DNA of 36,129 nucleotides, from positions 1-36,129 of the forward strand of contig READ01000042.1 in the NCBI GenBank assembly GCA_004293675.1, written 5' to 3'. Below are positions 9,621 to 17,678 of the stretch, piece after piece. The DNA comes from Betaproteobacteria bacterium (lineage in GTDB: Bacteria > Pseudomonadota > Gammaproteobacteria > Burkholderiales > Casimicrobiaceae). Position 1 is the first letter of the stretch. Every line of letters begins with the position of its first letter. A model generated the notes under the pieces. It made no database searches, was not told where the DNA came from, and worked only from the letters and a program-made list of their open reading frames with translations. The translations under genes and the position numbers were made by a program.

Positions 9621-9824
9621 ATGAGTGATCTGAAATCGAGCGCCAATATGCGCCGACGCGGTTTTTTGTTGGCCGGCAGCGTGGGTGCCGCAGGTGCCGT
9701 TGCTGTAGCCGTCGTCCCCTCGATCAAAAACGTCGCCCCTGCTGCGGCGAAAGCCACCCCCGAGGGCGCTGGCTACACCGGTGGGCAGCGCGCTCAACAG
9801 TACTACGACACGACGCGCGTTTAA
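9621..9824 (+). CDS. Small twin-arginine signal protein of the formate dehydrogenase locus
   Basis: 67 residues from the ATG at 9621, which has an excellent ribosome binding site (GGAGGAG). An upstream in-frame ATG at 9573 gives an unlikely N-terminus and is rejected. The sequence opens MSDLKSSANMRRRGFLLAG, a Tat-type RRRGFLL signal, followed by an Ala/Val-rich hydrophobic core. The short C-terminal part ends in QRAQQYYDTTRV. Such tiny proteins are common just upstream of fdhA in betaproteobacteria, where they are usually labelled formate dehydrogenase Tat-signal or subunit X proteins. No catalytic domain is possible at this size. A structural or maturation role is inferred. Confidence 0.85.
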   Translation: MSDLKSSANMRRRGFLLAGSVGAAGAVAVAVVPSIKNVAPAAAKATPEGAGYTGGQRAQQYYDTTRV

Positions 9825-9848
9825 GCGTCGATCCACAGGAGAACCACG

Positions 9849-12779
9849 ATGCTAGTCAGAAAATCTCACGATGTGGATGGGTCACGCCTGTCCGATGCCC
9901 CAAAAAATGTGTTTCGTCGATTCGGCTCGGCCGTCGGCGGCATCACCCTTGATCGACGAGCATTTCTAAAGCGCTCGGGCGTTGGCTTGGGAGCCGGCGC
10001 ATTTGCCGCGCAACTACCGCTTGGCTTTGTTGGCAAAGCCGAAGCCGCGAAGGTTGAAGGCGGCGGCAAGGAAGAGGTCAAGCGCACAGTTTGTACGCAC
10101 TGCTCGGTGGGCTGCGCCATCGATGCGATCGTTGAAAACGGTGTTTGGACGCGGCAAGAGCCGGTCTTTGATTCGCCAATCAACTTGGGCGCGCACTGCG
10201 CCAAAGGTGCCGCGATTCGCGAACACGGCCACGGCGAGCATCGCTTGAAGTATCCGATGAAGCTCGTCAACGGTAAATACGTTCGGGTGAGCTGGGAGCA
10301 AGCGATGGCTGAGGTGGGCGACAAGCTCCTTGCTATTCGCAACGACAAAGCGGCCGGTCCAGATTCTGTATTTTGGGTAGGTTCATCGAAGCACAACAAC
10401 GAGCAGGCCTACATGCTCCGAAAGTTCGTGTCGATGTTCGGCTCGAACAACTGCGATCATCAAGCGCGTATTTGCCACTCGACCACTGTAGCCGGTGTTG
10501 CTAACACCTGGGGCTACGGCGCGATGACGAATTCGTACAACGACATGCAGAACTCGAAGTGCGCGATGTACATCGGTTCGAACGCCGCCGAGGCGCACCC
10601 CGTGTCGATGTTGCACATGCTGCACGCCAAAGAAACCGGCTGCAAGATGATCGTCGTTGATCCGCGCTACACCCGCACGGCAGCGCGCTCTGACGAGTAC
10701 GTTCGCATTCGTTCTGGCTCTGACATTCCGTTCTTGTTCGGCATGTTGCACCACATCTTCAAAAACGGTTGGGAAGACAAAAAATACATCAATGATCGCG
10801 TCTACGGCATGGACAAGATCAAAGCAGAGGTCATGGCCAAATGGCCCCCCGATAAGGTCGAAGAGGCCTGCGGTGTGGGCGAAGCGCAGATGTTCAAAGT
10901 GGCGAAGATGTTCGCTGAAAACAAGCCTTCGACGATCGTGTGGTGCATGGGTCAAACCCAGCACACGATCGGTAACGCGATGGTTCGCGCGTCTTGCATC
11001 CTGCAACTTGCGCTTGGCAACATCGGTGTCTCCGGCGGCGGCGCAAATATTTTCCGCGGCCATGACAACGTGCAAGGTGCCACTGACGTCGGCCCCAATC
11101 CGGATTCACTGCCTGGCTACTACGGCATCGCCACTGGCGCGTGGAAGCACTGGTCAACCGTTTGGGGTGTGGATTACGAATGGCTCAAGAAGCAATTCGT
11201 GTCGCAAGCCATGATGGAGAAACCGGGCACGACCGTGTCTCGTTGGATCGATGCCGTGCTTGATGACCCGACCACGATCGATCAAGAAACCAACGTCAAA
11301 GCTATTGTGTTCTGGGGCCACGCGCCCAACTCACAAACGCGCGGCGTTGATATGAAAAAGGCGATGGAAAAGGTGGATATGATGGTCATCATCGATCCAT
11401 ATCCAACCGCTGCTGCCGCGATGCCAGATCGCAAAGACGGCGTGTATTTGTTACCCGCTTGCACGCAATTCGAAACCAGCGGATCGGCCACCGCCTCAAA
11501 CCGTTCGATTCAATGGCGTGAGCGCGTTATTTCGCCGCTGTTCGAATCGCAAACCGATCACGCGATCATGTACGCGTTTGCCAAGAGATTTGGCTTCGCT
11601 GAGCAGTTTGTGAAGAACTGCAAAATGGTCAAACCCGACGGTGATCGCAAGTGGGAAGAGCCCGAGGTCGAATCGATTCTGCGCGAAATTAACAAAGGCG
11701 CTTGGACGATTGGCTACACCGGACAGAGCCCTGAGCGCTTGAAGCTTCATATGAAGCACATGCAGACGTTCGATCCGAAAACGCTTAAAGCCAACGGTGG
11801 CCCGTGCAGCGGTGAATACTTCGGTCTGCCTTGGCCTTGTTACGGCACGCCCGAGATGAAGCATCCCGGCTCTCCCAATCTCTACGACACCTCAAAGCAC
11901 GTCATGGACGGCGGCGGTAACTTCCGCGCTAACTTCGGTGTTGAGCGCGAGGGTATCTCGCTACTCGCTGAAGACGGATCTCATTCCAAGGGCGCCGATC
12001 TCACCACAGGCTACCCAGAGCTCGATCACGTACTGCTGAAAAAACTCGGCTGGTGGGACGAACTCACTGAGGACGAAAAGAAAAAAGCCGAAGGCAAAAA
12101 CTGGAAGACCGATCTCTCCGGCGGACAGATTCGCGTGTTTATGAAAAACCACGGCTGTCATCCGTTTGGAAACGCCAAGGCGCGCGCCATCGTGTGGAAC
12201 TTCCCGGATGCTGTTCCGCAGCACCGCGAGCCGCTCTACGGCACCAATGCCGATTTGATGAAGCAGTACCCCACGCATGCCGACAAGGGCGGGGCGTTCT
12301 GGCGCGTCAAAACGCTCTACAAATCGGTGCAAGACAAAAACCTTGCCGATGGCGTCCACACCAAGTTCCCGCTTGTTCTCACTTCGGGGCGTTTGGTGGA
12401 ATACGAAGGTGGCGGCGAAGAAACGCGCTCGAATCCGTGGCTCGCCGAGCTTCAACAAGAAAACTTTGTTGAGATCAACGAGAAAGACGCCAACGATCGC
12501 GGCATTCGTAACAACGAATACGTCTGGGTGAAATCGCCTACGGGTGCGCAGATCAAGGTCAAAGCCATGGTCACACCGCGCGTGGGCCCCGGAACGACAT
12601 TCATACCGTTCCACTTCTCAGGTTGGTGGCAGGGTAAAGACATCTTGGACAAATATCCCGATGGTGCCGCGCCCATTGTGCGCGCCGAAGCGGTTAACAC
12701 CGCGACCACGTACGGCTACGACACCGTCACGATGATGCAAGAAACCAAAACCACGGTCTGTCAGATCGAACGGGCATAA
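9849..12779 (+). CDS. fdhA: Formate dehydrogenase catalytic subunit alpha (Tat-exported, cysteine type)
   Basis: 976 residues; oxidises formate to CO2 at a molybdenum (or tungsten) bis-pterin centre, probably in the periplasm. The N-terminus carries a Tat signal (LDRRAFLKRSG, residues 34-44). A 4Fe-4S site follows: Cys82, Cys85, Cys89 and Cys117 (CTHCSVGC, then AHCAKG). The metal ligand is Cys209 in ARICHSTT, followed by His210; other family members use selenocysteine here, and this one does not need it. The C-terminal region (about 840-970) is the cofactor-binding beta-barrel, with LTSGRLVEY and FIPFHFSGWW. A ribosome binding site (AGGAG) precedes the ATG. It is followed after 12 bp by fdhB. 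Full length for the family. Confidence 0.97.
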   Translation: MLVRKSHDVDGSRLSDAPKNVFRRFGSAVGGITLDRRAFLKRSGVGLGAGAFAAQLPLGFVGKAEAAKVEGGGKEEVKRTVCTHCSVGCAIDAIVENGVWTRQEPVFDSPINLGAHCAKGAAIREHGHGEHRLKYPMKLVNGKYVRVSWEQAMAEVGDKLLAIRNDKAAGPDSVFWVGSSKHNNEQAYMLRKFVSMFGSNNCDHQARICHSTTVAGVANTWGYGAMTNSYNDMQNSKCAMYIGSNAAEAHPVSMLHMLHAKETGCKMIVVDPRYTRTAARSDEYVRIRSGSDIPFLFGMLHHIFKNGWEDKKYINDRVYGMDKIKAEVMAKWPPDKVEEACGVGEAQMFKVAKMFAENKPSTIVWCMGQTQHTIGNAMVRASCILQLALGNIGVSGGGANIFRGHDNVQGATDVGPNPDSLPGYYGIATGAWKHWSTVWGVDYEWLKKQFVSQAMMEKPGTTVSRWIDAVLDDPTTIDQETNVKAIVFWGHAPNSQTRGVDMKKAMEKVDMMVIIDPYPTAAAAMPDRKDGVYLLPACTQFETSGSATASNRSIQWRERVISPLFESQTDHAIMYAFAKRFGFAEQFVKNCKMVKPDGDRKWEEPEVESILREINKGAWTIGYTGQSPERLKLHMKHMQTFDPKTLKANGGPCSGEYFGLPWPCYGTPEMKHPGSPNLYDTSKHVMDGGGNFRANFGVEREGISLLAEDGSHSKGADLTTGYPELDHVLLKKLGWWDELTEDEKKKAEGKNWKTDLSGGQIRVFMKNHGCHPFGNAKARAIVWNFPDAVPQHREPLYGTNADLMKQYPTHADKGGAFWRVKTLYKSVQDKNLADGVHTKFPLVLTSGRLVEYEGGGEETRSNPWLAELQQENFVEINEKDANDRGIRNNEYVWVKSPTGAQIKVKAMVTPRVGPGTTFIPFHFSGWWQGKDILDKYPDGAAPIVRAEAVNTATTYGYDTVTMMQETKTTVCQIERA

Positions 12780-12791
12780 GGAGCAACGATC

Positions 12792-13430
12792 ATGGCAAGA
12801 ATGAAGTTTATTTGTGACGCGGAGCGCTGCATCGAGTGCAACGGTTGTGTCACCGCCTGTAAAAACGAGCACGACGTTCCGTGGGGTGTTAATCGCCGAC
12901 GAGTCGTTACCCTAAACGACGGTATCGTCGGTGCTGAGCGCTCAATTTCTGTAGCGTGCATGCACTGCTCAGACGCGCCGTGCCAAGCGGTCTGCCCCGT
13001 TAACTGCTTCTACAAAACAGAAGACGGCGTCGTATTGCATGACAAAGACCTCTGCATCGGCTGCGGTTACTGCTTCTACGCGTGCCCGTTTGGCGCGCCG
13101 CAGTTCCCACAGGCGGGAGCGTTTGGCTTGCGTGGCAAGATGGACAAATGCACGTTCTGTGCGGGCGGCCCTGAAAAAGACAACTCCAAAGCCGAAAACG
13201 AAAAATACGGTCGAAATCGCTTGGCGGAGGGCAAACTTCCTGCTTGCGCCGAGATGTGTTCGACCAAGGCCCTGTTGGCGGGCGACGGCGACGTACTCTC
13301 CGACATCTATCGTGAACGCGTCATGCGTCGCGGTCGCGGCGGCGATCTTTGGGGCCATGCAACGGCTTACGGCGTTCCAGGCGCGAAACCTGCCGCCCAA
13401 CCCGCAGCACCAGTCCAGCAAAAATCATGA
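12792..13430 (+). CDS. fdhB: Formate dehydrogenase iron-sulfur subunit beta
   Basis: 212 residues; carries electrons from FdhA toward the cytochrome b subunit. Sixteen cysteines fit four 4Fe-4S clusters: CDAERCIECNGCVTAC near the N-terminus, then CMHCSDAPCQAVCP, CIGCGYCFYACP, and the CTFC plus CAEMC pair. No signal peptide is seen, so it probably crosses the membrane bound to Tat-signal-bearing FdhA. It lacks the C-terminal membrane helix of the E. coli FdnH type. Its stop overlaps the start of the next lipoprotein gene (ATGA). The C-terminal tail is Ala/Pro-rich. Confidence 0.96.
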   Translation: MARMKFICDAERCIECNGCVTACKNEHDVPWGVNRRRVVTLNDGIVGAERSISVACMHCSDAPCQAVCPVNCFYKTEDGVVLHDKDLCIGCGYCFYACPFGAPQFPQAGAFGLRGKMDKCTFCAGGPEKDNSKAENEKYGRNRLAEGKLPACAEMCSTKALLAGDGDVLSDIYRERVMRRGRGGDLWGHATAYGVPGAKPAAQPAAPVQQKS

Positions 13431-13648
13431 TGAAGGCAGTTTCCCTCGTACTAGCTGGTGCCGCGGTTCTAAGTCTTGCGGGCTGCGGCGAAAAGCCACA
13501 GACCGTATCGGCGAAACCCGGCGTGTCGGCGGCGAAAGCCGACGACAAGCCCTACAACAACGACCAATTCAAAAATGATCGTGCGGCATGGGAGCGCACC
13601 TTGCGCGCCCGGGCTGACAATCAAAACGAATACAAGCGCGTCAACTAA
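13427..13648 (+). CDS. Small predicted lipoprotein between fdhB and fdhC
   Basis: 73 residues. The start ATG at 13427 overlaps the fdhB stop; a second ATG follows at 13430. The signal peptide ends in a clear lipobox LAGC (Cys20). The mature part is short and polar: DDKPYNNDQFKND, then AAWERTLRARADNQNEYKR. The 'PYNN' phrase also occurs in the periplasmic N-terminus of FdhC (QQPYNNQPVW). The tight placement inside the structural operon suggests an accessory or assembly role on the periplasmic side. No known domain is recognised. Confidence 0.85.
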   Translation: MMKAVSLVLAGAAVLSLAGCGEKPQTVSAKPGVSAAKADDKPYNNDQFKNDRAAWERTLRARADNQNEYKRVN

Positions 13649-13705
13649 GTCGATTTTTCGCAGCGGGGCGACTCCGATTTGGAGCGCCCAACGTGGAGGA
13701 AACAA

Positions 13706-14758
13706 ATGAAAAGTGTCTACGCGAAATTTGCGGGGATTGTGGGTGTCTTGACGCTGTCGTTGTCGGTCTTTGCTCAGCAGAGCTCTGGGCCGACCTTGCC
13801 ACCGGCGGAACTCGCCAAACAGCAAACGGAACGCACCACGCAGCAACCGTATAACAACCAACCAGTCTGGAGCAACGCTCGCGGCGCAACGTCTGGCTAT
13901 ACAAGCATTCCAGGACCTGAGGCGGGCGTTCTGATTCAGGACGGCGGGCAAACGTGGCGAGCGCTGAAAAATGGCACGGTTTCTGTCTATGGCGGTTGGG
14001 CGCTCGTTGCCATGATGCTCGTGATCGGCGGTTTTTACGCTTGGAAGGGCACGATTCAACTGCATGAATCGCCAACCGGACGAATGGTGGAGCGCTTTAC
14101 GCTGCTAGAACGGATGGCGCACTGGTCAACGGCCATTTCTTTTTCGGTGCTGGCTATATCCGGTTTGATTTTGGCGTTTGGTAAAAACATTTTGATTCCG
14201 GTATTCGGTTTTCATTTGTTTTCTTGGCTCGCCACCATCGCCAAGACGCTTCACAATTTCATAGGTCCCTTGTTCATTATTAGTTGCGTCATCACTTTCG
14301 TGGTTTTCCTTCGGGATAACTGGCCGAAGGCGGTCGATTTCAAATGGGTGGCTAGTTTTGGCGGTCTACTGAGCGGAAAGCATGTGCCCAGCGAGAAATT
14401 CAACGCAGGCGAAAAGATCTGGTTTTGGGGTGGCTTGATGGTGCTCGGGATCGTCGTCGGCGCGTCTGGGCTGGTGTTGAATTTCCCGAATTTCGGACAA
14501 ACACGTGCCACGATGCAGCTTGCAAGTTTGATTCATCTTGGTGGCTCGATCCTATTCATGGTTGGCGCATTAGGTCACATCTACATGGGTACATTGGGCA
14601 TGGCTGGTGCGTTTAACGCAATGAAGACCGGCTCGGTAGATGAAGCATGGGCCAAAGAGCACCACGAGATTTGGCTCAACGACATCAAGGCCGGAAAGAT
14701 CCCCGCTGTTCGCAGCAAAACCCACGCGCAGCCACAACCTGTTGGAGGAGACGACTAA
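13706..14758 (+). CDS. fdhC: Formate dehydrogenase cytochrome b subunit gamma
   Basis: 350 residues from the ATG at 13706 (ribosome binding site GGAGG); an in-frame start at 13679 adds an unlikely leader. Membrane di-heme cytochrome b that passes electrons to quinone. A cleavable signal (to about FAQ, residue 24) precedes a ~65-residue periplasmic region. Membrane segments lie at about 95-113, 140-160, 180-202, 238-258 and 274-296. Candidate heme-ligand histidines are His139 (RMAHW), His183 (LHNF), His277 (IHLGG) and His291 (LGHIYMG). This N-terminally extended form is usual for betaproteobacterial Fdh gamma. Its TAA overlaps the ATG of the next gene by one base. Confidence 0.95.
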   Translation: MKSVYAKFAGIVGVLTLSLSVFAQQSSGPTLPPAELAKQQTERTTQQPYNNQPVWSNARGATSGYTSIPGPEAGVLIQDGGQTWRALKNGTVSVYGGWALVAMMLVIGGFYAWKGTIQLHESPTGRMVERFTLLERMAHWSTAISFSVLAISGLILAFGKNILIPVFGFHLFSWLATIAKTLHNFIGPLFIISCVITFVVFLRDNWPKAVDFKWVASFGGLLSGKHVPSEKFNAGEKIWFWGGLMVLGIVVGASGLVLNFPNFGQTRATMQLASLIHLGGSILFMVGALGHIYMGTLGMAGAFNAMKTGSVDEAWAKEHHEIWLNDIKAGKIPAVRSKTHAQPQPVGGDD

Positions 14759-15090
14759 TGAAGATCAATCACTGGCTGGTACTTGCTATAGGTAGTGTTT
14801 TGACGAGCATCGCGATTGCAAAGTTGCCGGTGCCTGTACTGAGCGACGAACAAAAAGCCAAGGCTGAAGAGGCCAAAGCCAAGGCAGCTGACGCAGCGAA
14901 AAAATCAGCGGCCGACGAACAGCGCTACCAGGACCGCGTTGCCGAGCGATATTTCAAAGAAATGAAGAGCGCCGGGAAAACGGTTCCTGGATCGCAGTGG
15001 GTTCCGCCGCCTGCCGCCCCGGCAGCGGCTGCCCCCGCTGCCCCCGCCGCTGCTCCCAAAGCACCGGCTCCCGCCCCGAAGAAGGCCTAG
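14758..15090 (+). CDS. Small exported Ala/Pro/Lys-rich protein ending the formate dehydrogenase operon
   Basis: 110 residues. A signal peptide (to about residue 21) is followed by LPVPVLSDEQKAKAEEAKAK, an Ala/Lys/Glu-rich helical stretch, then RYFKEMKSAGKTVPGS, and a low-complexity Ala/Pro tail ending in APKKA. The ATG overlaps the fdhC stop, and a GGAGGAG ribosome binding site lies at 14744-14750, so it is expressed with the operon. I recall similar 'LPxPVLSDE' proteins in betaproteobacteria only as hypothetical proteins. Function unknown; a periplasmic accessory to formate dehydrogenase is inferred from position alone. Confidence 0.8.
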   Translation: MKINHWLVLAIGSVLTSIAIAKLPVPVLSDEQKAKAEEAKAKAADAAKKSAADEQRYQDRVAERYFKEMKSAGKTVPGSQWVPPPAAPAAAAPAAPAAAPKAPAPAPKKA

Positions 15091-15202
15091 TTTTCCGTGG
15101 ACGACAAGGGGTAGGTTCGCGGCGACCTTGCGTTCTTTTGCAACGCAAGAGAGCGTTCGCATTTGGCCCGTCCTGCGGCGTCCTACCGGAGCGCAGAGAC
15201 GC

Positions 15203-15208
15203 TATAAT
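15203..15208 (+). promoter_or_regulatory. -10 element of the tRNA-Ser promoter
   Basis: A perfect TATAAT lies 9 bp before the mature tRNA 5' end, the expected place for a stable-RNA promoter. No good -35 hexamer was found at 16-18 bp spacing. Confidence 0.6.
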
Positions 15209-15217
15209 CGAACATAC

Positions 15218-15305
15218 GGAGAGGTGGCAGAGTGGTTGAATGTACCTGACTCGAAATCAGGCTTACCGCAAGGTAACGGGGGTTCGAATCCCCCCCTCTC
15301 CGCCA
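15218..15305 (+). tRNA. tRNA-Ser, anticodon CGA
   Basis: 88 nt including an encoded CCA. The acceptor stem GGAGAGG (15218-15224) pairs with CCTCTCC (15295-15301). The anticodon stem-loop CCTGA-CTCGAAA-TCAGG gives anticodon CGA, reading UCG serine codons. A long class II variable arm (TTACC-GCAA-GGTAA) and the T arm GGGGGTTCGAATCCCCC are present, as expected for tRNA-Ser. A TATAAT lies upstream and a strong terminator downstream, so it is a stand-alone transcription unit. Confidence 0.97.
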
Positions 15306-15317
15306 CGAAACGCCGTT

Positions 15318-15344
15318 AAAGCCCTGATTTTTCAGGGCTTTTTT
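15318..15344 (+). terminator. Rho-independent terminator after tRNA-Ser
   Basis: The stem GCCCTGA (15321-15327) pairs with TCAGGGC (15332-15338) around a TTTT loop, followed by six T (15339-15344). Flanking AA/TT pairs extend the stem. Confidence 0.93.
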
Positions 15345-15735
15345 GCTTTTGGTTTCCACCAATCCGCTTCGTTGTCAATCTAGGCGCTCCCCGTTACGCC
15401 TTTGGCACGCAACGAGCGTTGCGCGGGCAAATACCGATAACGCATCGCTCAACGAATCTCGCCCACCCGCGTGGCCTCTGAAAAGCTCCGCGCAGTGATG
15501 TCTGCAGCGTGCTCGCTGGCGACGACATTCGCGCACCCTCAGCCGCAATGAGCTTGGCCGCGATCATGGGGGAGCGTCCAATCGATCACACCGACGCGGG
15601 CGTTTCTGGCAATTGAGAAACCAGAGCGCTAACCGAACGAAGCGCTCGGTCGGCGCGACCAATCAACACGTGTCGTCGTCGTGCCCATTCGGAGTGCTCG
15701 CCAGTGGGGCTCTCCGTTTCTACCGTTGAGTTGCC
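15345..15735. other. Gene-poor stretch between tRNA-Ser and the nagZ remnant
   Basis: About 390 bp with no open frame I can support on either strand. Part of it may be the unrecognisably decayed 5' end of the nagZ-like gene. No integrase, attachment-site duplication of the tRNA 3' end, or insertion sequence was seen. Confidence 0.5.
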
Positions 15736-16306
15736 TTGTCGCGACTGAGCTTTGTACTTGAATCCGCAGTGATCGGTCATCGCGACTCCATCGCGACGCA
15801 CGCGCTGCGGCAGCGCTCGCAACCGCCGTTGTGCAAGACTTGCGCGCCGAGGGCATGCCTCGATCGGCAAGCACTTTCCAGGACATGGATTCGTGAGAGA
15901 CAACACGCATTGGGAACGCCCGACCGATGACCGCACGTTCGCGGAAGTTGAGACGGCGGATCTGATTCCGTTTCGCTAACTCGTCGCGGCGGGTGTGGAT
16001 GGCATGATGGCCGCGCACCTCGCGTATCCGAACATTGATCCGCATCTCGCGAGTCAATCGCCCTATTGGCCGCAAGAAGTGCTGCGCCACAAACTACACC
16101 TTCGCGGCGTGATTTTCACTGACGATATCGGTATGGTCGCCGCGCGCGCCGAAGTCTCAACCAAGGCAAGCGTAGACATCGTGCTGCCGTGCAACGATCG
16201 GCCTGGCCTTATCGAATTGCTCGACAAAGGGAAACCTGCGTCCGAATCTTCACTCGCGCGCAAGTGGGAGCGGATGCGTAAAAAAGCACCAGGCAAACGG
16301 CACTGA
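15736..16306 (+). pseudogene. nagZ: Decayed beta-N-acetylhexosaminidase (nagZ) remnant
   Basis: Several plus-strand frames read together resemble NagZ, the cytoplasmic enzyme that removes N-acetylglucosamine during peptidoglycan recycling. In order: LSFVLESAVIGHRD, a shift to AALATAVVQDLRAEGM, another shift to the signature GKHFPGHGFV, then TADLIPFR, a TAA at 15978-15980, and LVAAGVDGMMAAHLAYPNID, SPYWPQEVLR, GVIFTDDIGM, VLPCNDRPGL. At least two frameshifts and one stop interrupt it, and about nine residues look deleted after DDIGM. The N-terminal ~100 residues are not recognisable. The last part remains open from 15995 to 16306 (103 codons) but cannot form the barrel. An intact nagZ may exist elsewhere. 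Confidence 0.82.
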
Positions 16307-16598
16307 CCCGACGTGCGTGAGCGCGAGAAAGTGTACAACAGCTATTGATCGGTATGCCGCTTTTGTGCTGACGAATAATATACTTATGCTTAATTTTGAA
16401 TGTGTACAAAAATTCAAGCATGGCTCAATAGTATTGGGCGATAAAGCAAGTTGCTGAAATAGACTTTCATCACGATTGCCACATCAGCTACTCGCGAGTT
16501 TCGTCGCTAAAAACGATGTCCGCGTCGCGCCGCACTCGCCGATCACGGCGCGATTGGATTCAATGGCTTCTCCGTAAACTTGAAGCCCGGACTAGATC
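16307..16598. promoter_or_regulatory. AT-rich intergenic region upstream of the LytS-type kinase
   Basis: About 290 bp with no gene. The segment 16370-16435 is unusually AT-rich and holds a -10-like TATACT (16379-16384) without a clear -35. It also contains AATTTTG...CAAAAATT, an imperfect dyad around a TGTACA. It may carry the promoter of the kinase-regulator pair, but the distance to the ATG (over 160 bp) is long. Confidence 0.35.
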
Positions 16599-17678
16599 AT
16601 GACTCATGAAGTTTCCTTCCCCAATCCTGCAAAACTAAGCTTACCGCGGCGGTTTCTTCTCACCACGCCGATATTAACGATTCCTTGGTTGGGAAAACCG
16701 CTGCTGCTTTCAAGCTTGATGAGCGTTGCGATTGTGGTCGGGTTGCTCATGTGGCTCGTGGTTACCTTGTTTCGCAGGTTCGGTGCAGCGCGAAACCGAC
16801 CTGTGGTTCGGAGTTGGGCGCGCATTACGCACTTCGGTGCGGTGATGGTTACCGTGTCCCTTGTGTGCTCCAGCGCCGCGTTTTACCTCTTGCCACTATG
16901 GATGCCAGACAATTCAGTGATCGAGCTAGGCATAGTCACGTTTGTGCTGTTGCACGCGCTGTTCGTAGCGACGTTTTTGATCTTGCCGCGCCTTGCTCAG
17001 GATGCATATTTGATGAGCGAGCAGAACGCCGAGCGCCGCAACGCAGAGCAACTGCGCGTCGCATCCCTCGAACGTTCGCTCGCGATGAGCGAACTCAAAA
17101 CCTTGCAAGCGCAGATCGAACCGCATTTTCTTTACAACGTTTTGGCGAACGTGCAATCGATGATCGCGCATGCACCGACGACAGCCGACGCAATGCTGAC
17201 TCACCTGATCGATTACTTGAAGCATGCGTTGCCGAGCATGCGAGCGGGTGAATCGACGTTGCGAGCGGAGCTTGATCTCGCACGGTCGTACCTTTCAATT
17301 GCGCAGCTGCGATTCGGTGATCGATTGTCCGTAACCGTGAACGAGAATTTGCATGATGATGCAGCGGTGTTCGCGATGCCGCCGATGTTGCTCTTGCCGC
17401 TTGTGGAAAACGCGATCAAGCACGGCGTCGAAGACAAACCCGGAGCAGTGCACGTTGAAATCGATGTGAAACTTAGCAGTGAAACGCTGACGATCAGCGT
17501 GAGCGACGATGGTCTCGGATTTAAGCAAACCTCGGGCAGTGGTATCGGTATCGCGAACGTGCGCGAACGCCTCACAGCGCTCTATCGAGATCGTGCGTCG
17601 GTGAACGTTGCGCCGCGAGATGGCGGTGGCGTCATCTCCACGCTTTGCATTCCTGTGGCTGAAAAGAACAAAGCATGA
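16599..17678 (+). CDS. LytS/AlgZ-family membrane sensor histidine kinase
   Basis: 359 residues. Hydrophobic segments at about 22-57, 80-102 and 108-130 form a small membrane sensor with no large periplasmic domain. A short coiled linker (about 135-170) leads to the His_kinase domain (PF06580 type): His176 lies in QIEPHFLYNVLANVQSMI. The ATP-binding part has LVENAIKHG (N box), SDDGLGF and GIGIANVRERL (G box). The family autophosphorylates and then phosphorylates a LytTR regulator. The stop overlaps the next gene by 4 bp (ATGA), which codes for exactly such a regulator. The stimulus is unknown. Confidence 0.94.
   Translation: MTHEVSFPNPAKLSLPRRFLLTTPILTIPWLGKPLLLSSLMSVAIVVGLLMWLVVTLFRRFGAARNRPVVRSWARITHFGAVMVTVSLVCSSAAFYLLPLWMPDNSVIELGIVTFVLLHALFVATFLILPRLAQDAYLMSEQNAERRNAEQLRVASLERSLAMSELKTLQAQIEPHFLYNVLANVQSMIAHAPTTADAMLTHLIDYLKHALPSMRAGESTLRAELDLARSYLSIAQLRFGDRLSVTVNENLHDDAAVFAMPPMLLLPLVENAIKHGVEDKPGAVHVEIDVKLSSETLTISVSDDGLGFKQTSGSGIGIANVRERLTALYRDRASVNVAPRDGGGVISTLCIPVAEKNKA

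Noticed and set aside
10446-10510. Possible selenocysteine position in FdhA
   Set aside because: The ligand codon (position 209) is TGC, cysteine, and no in-frame TGA interrupts the gene.
15218-16306. tRNA-Ser as an integration site for a genomic island
   Set aside because: No integrase gene and no repeated tRNA 3' end were found; the adjacent nagZ remnant is a chromosomal housekeeping gene.
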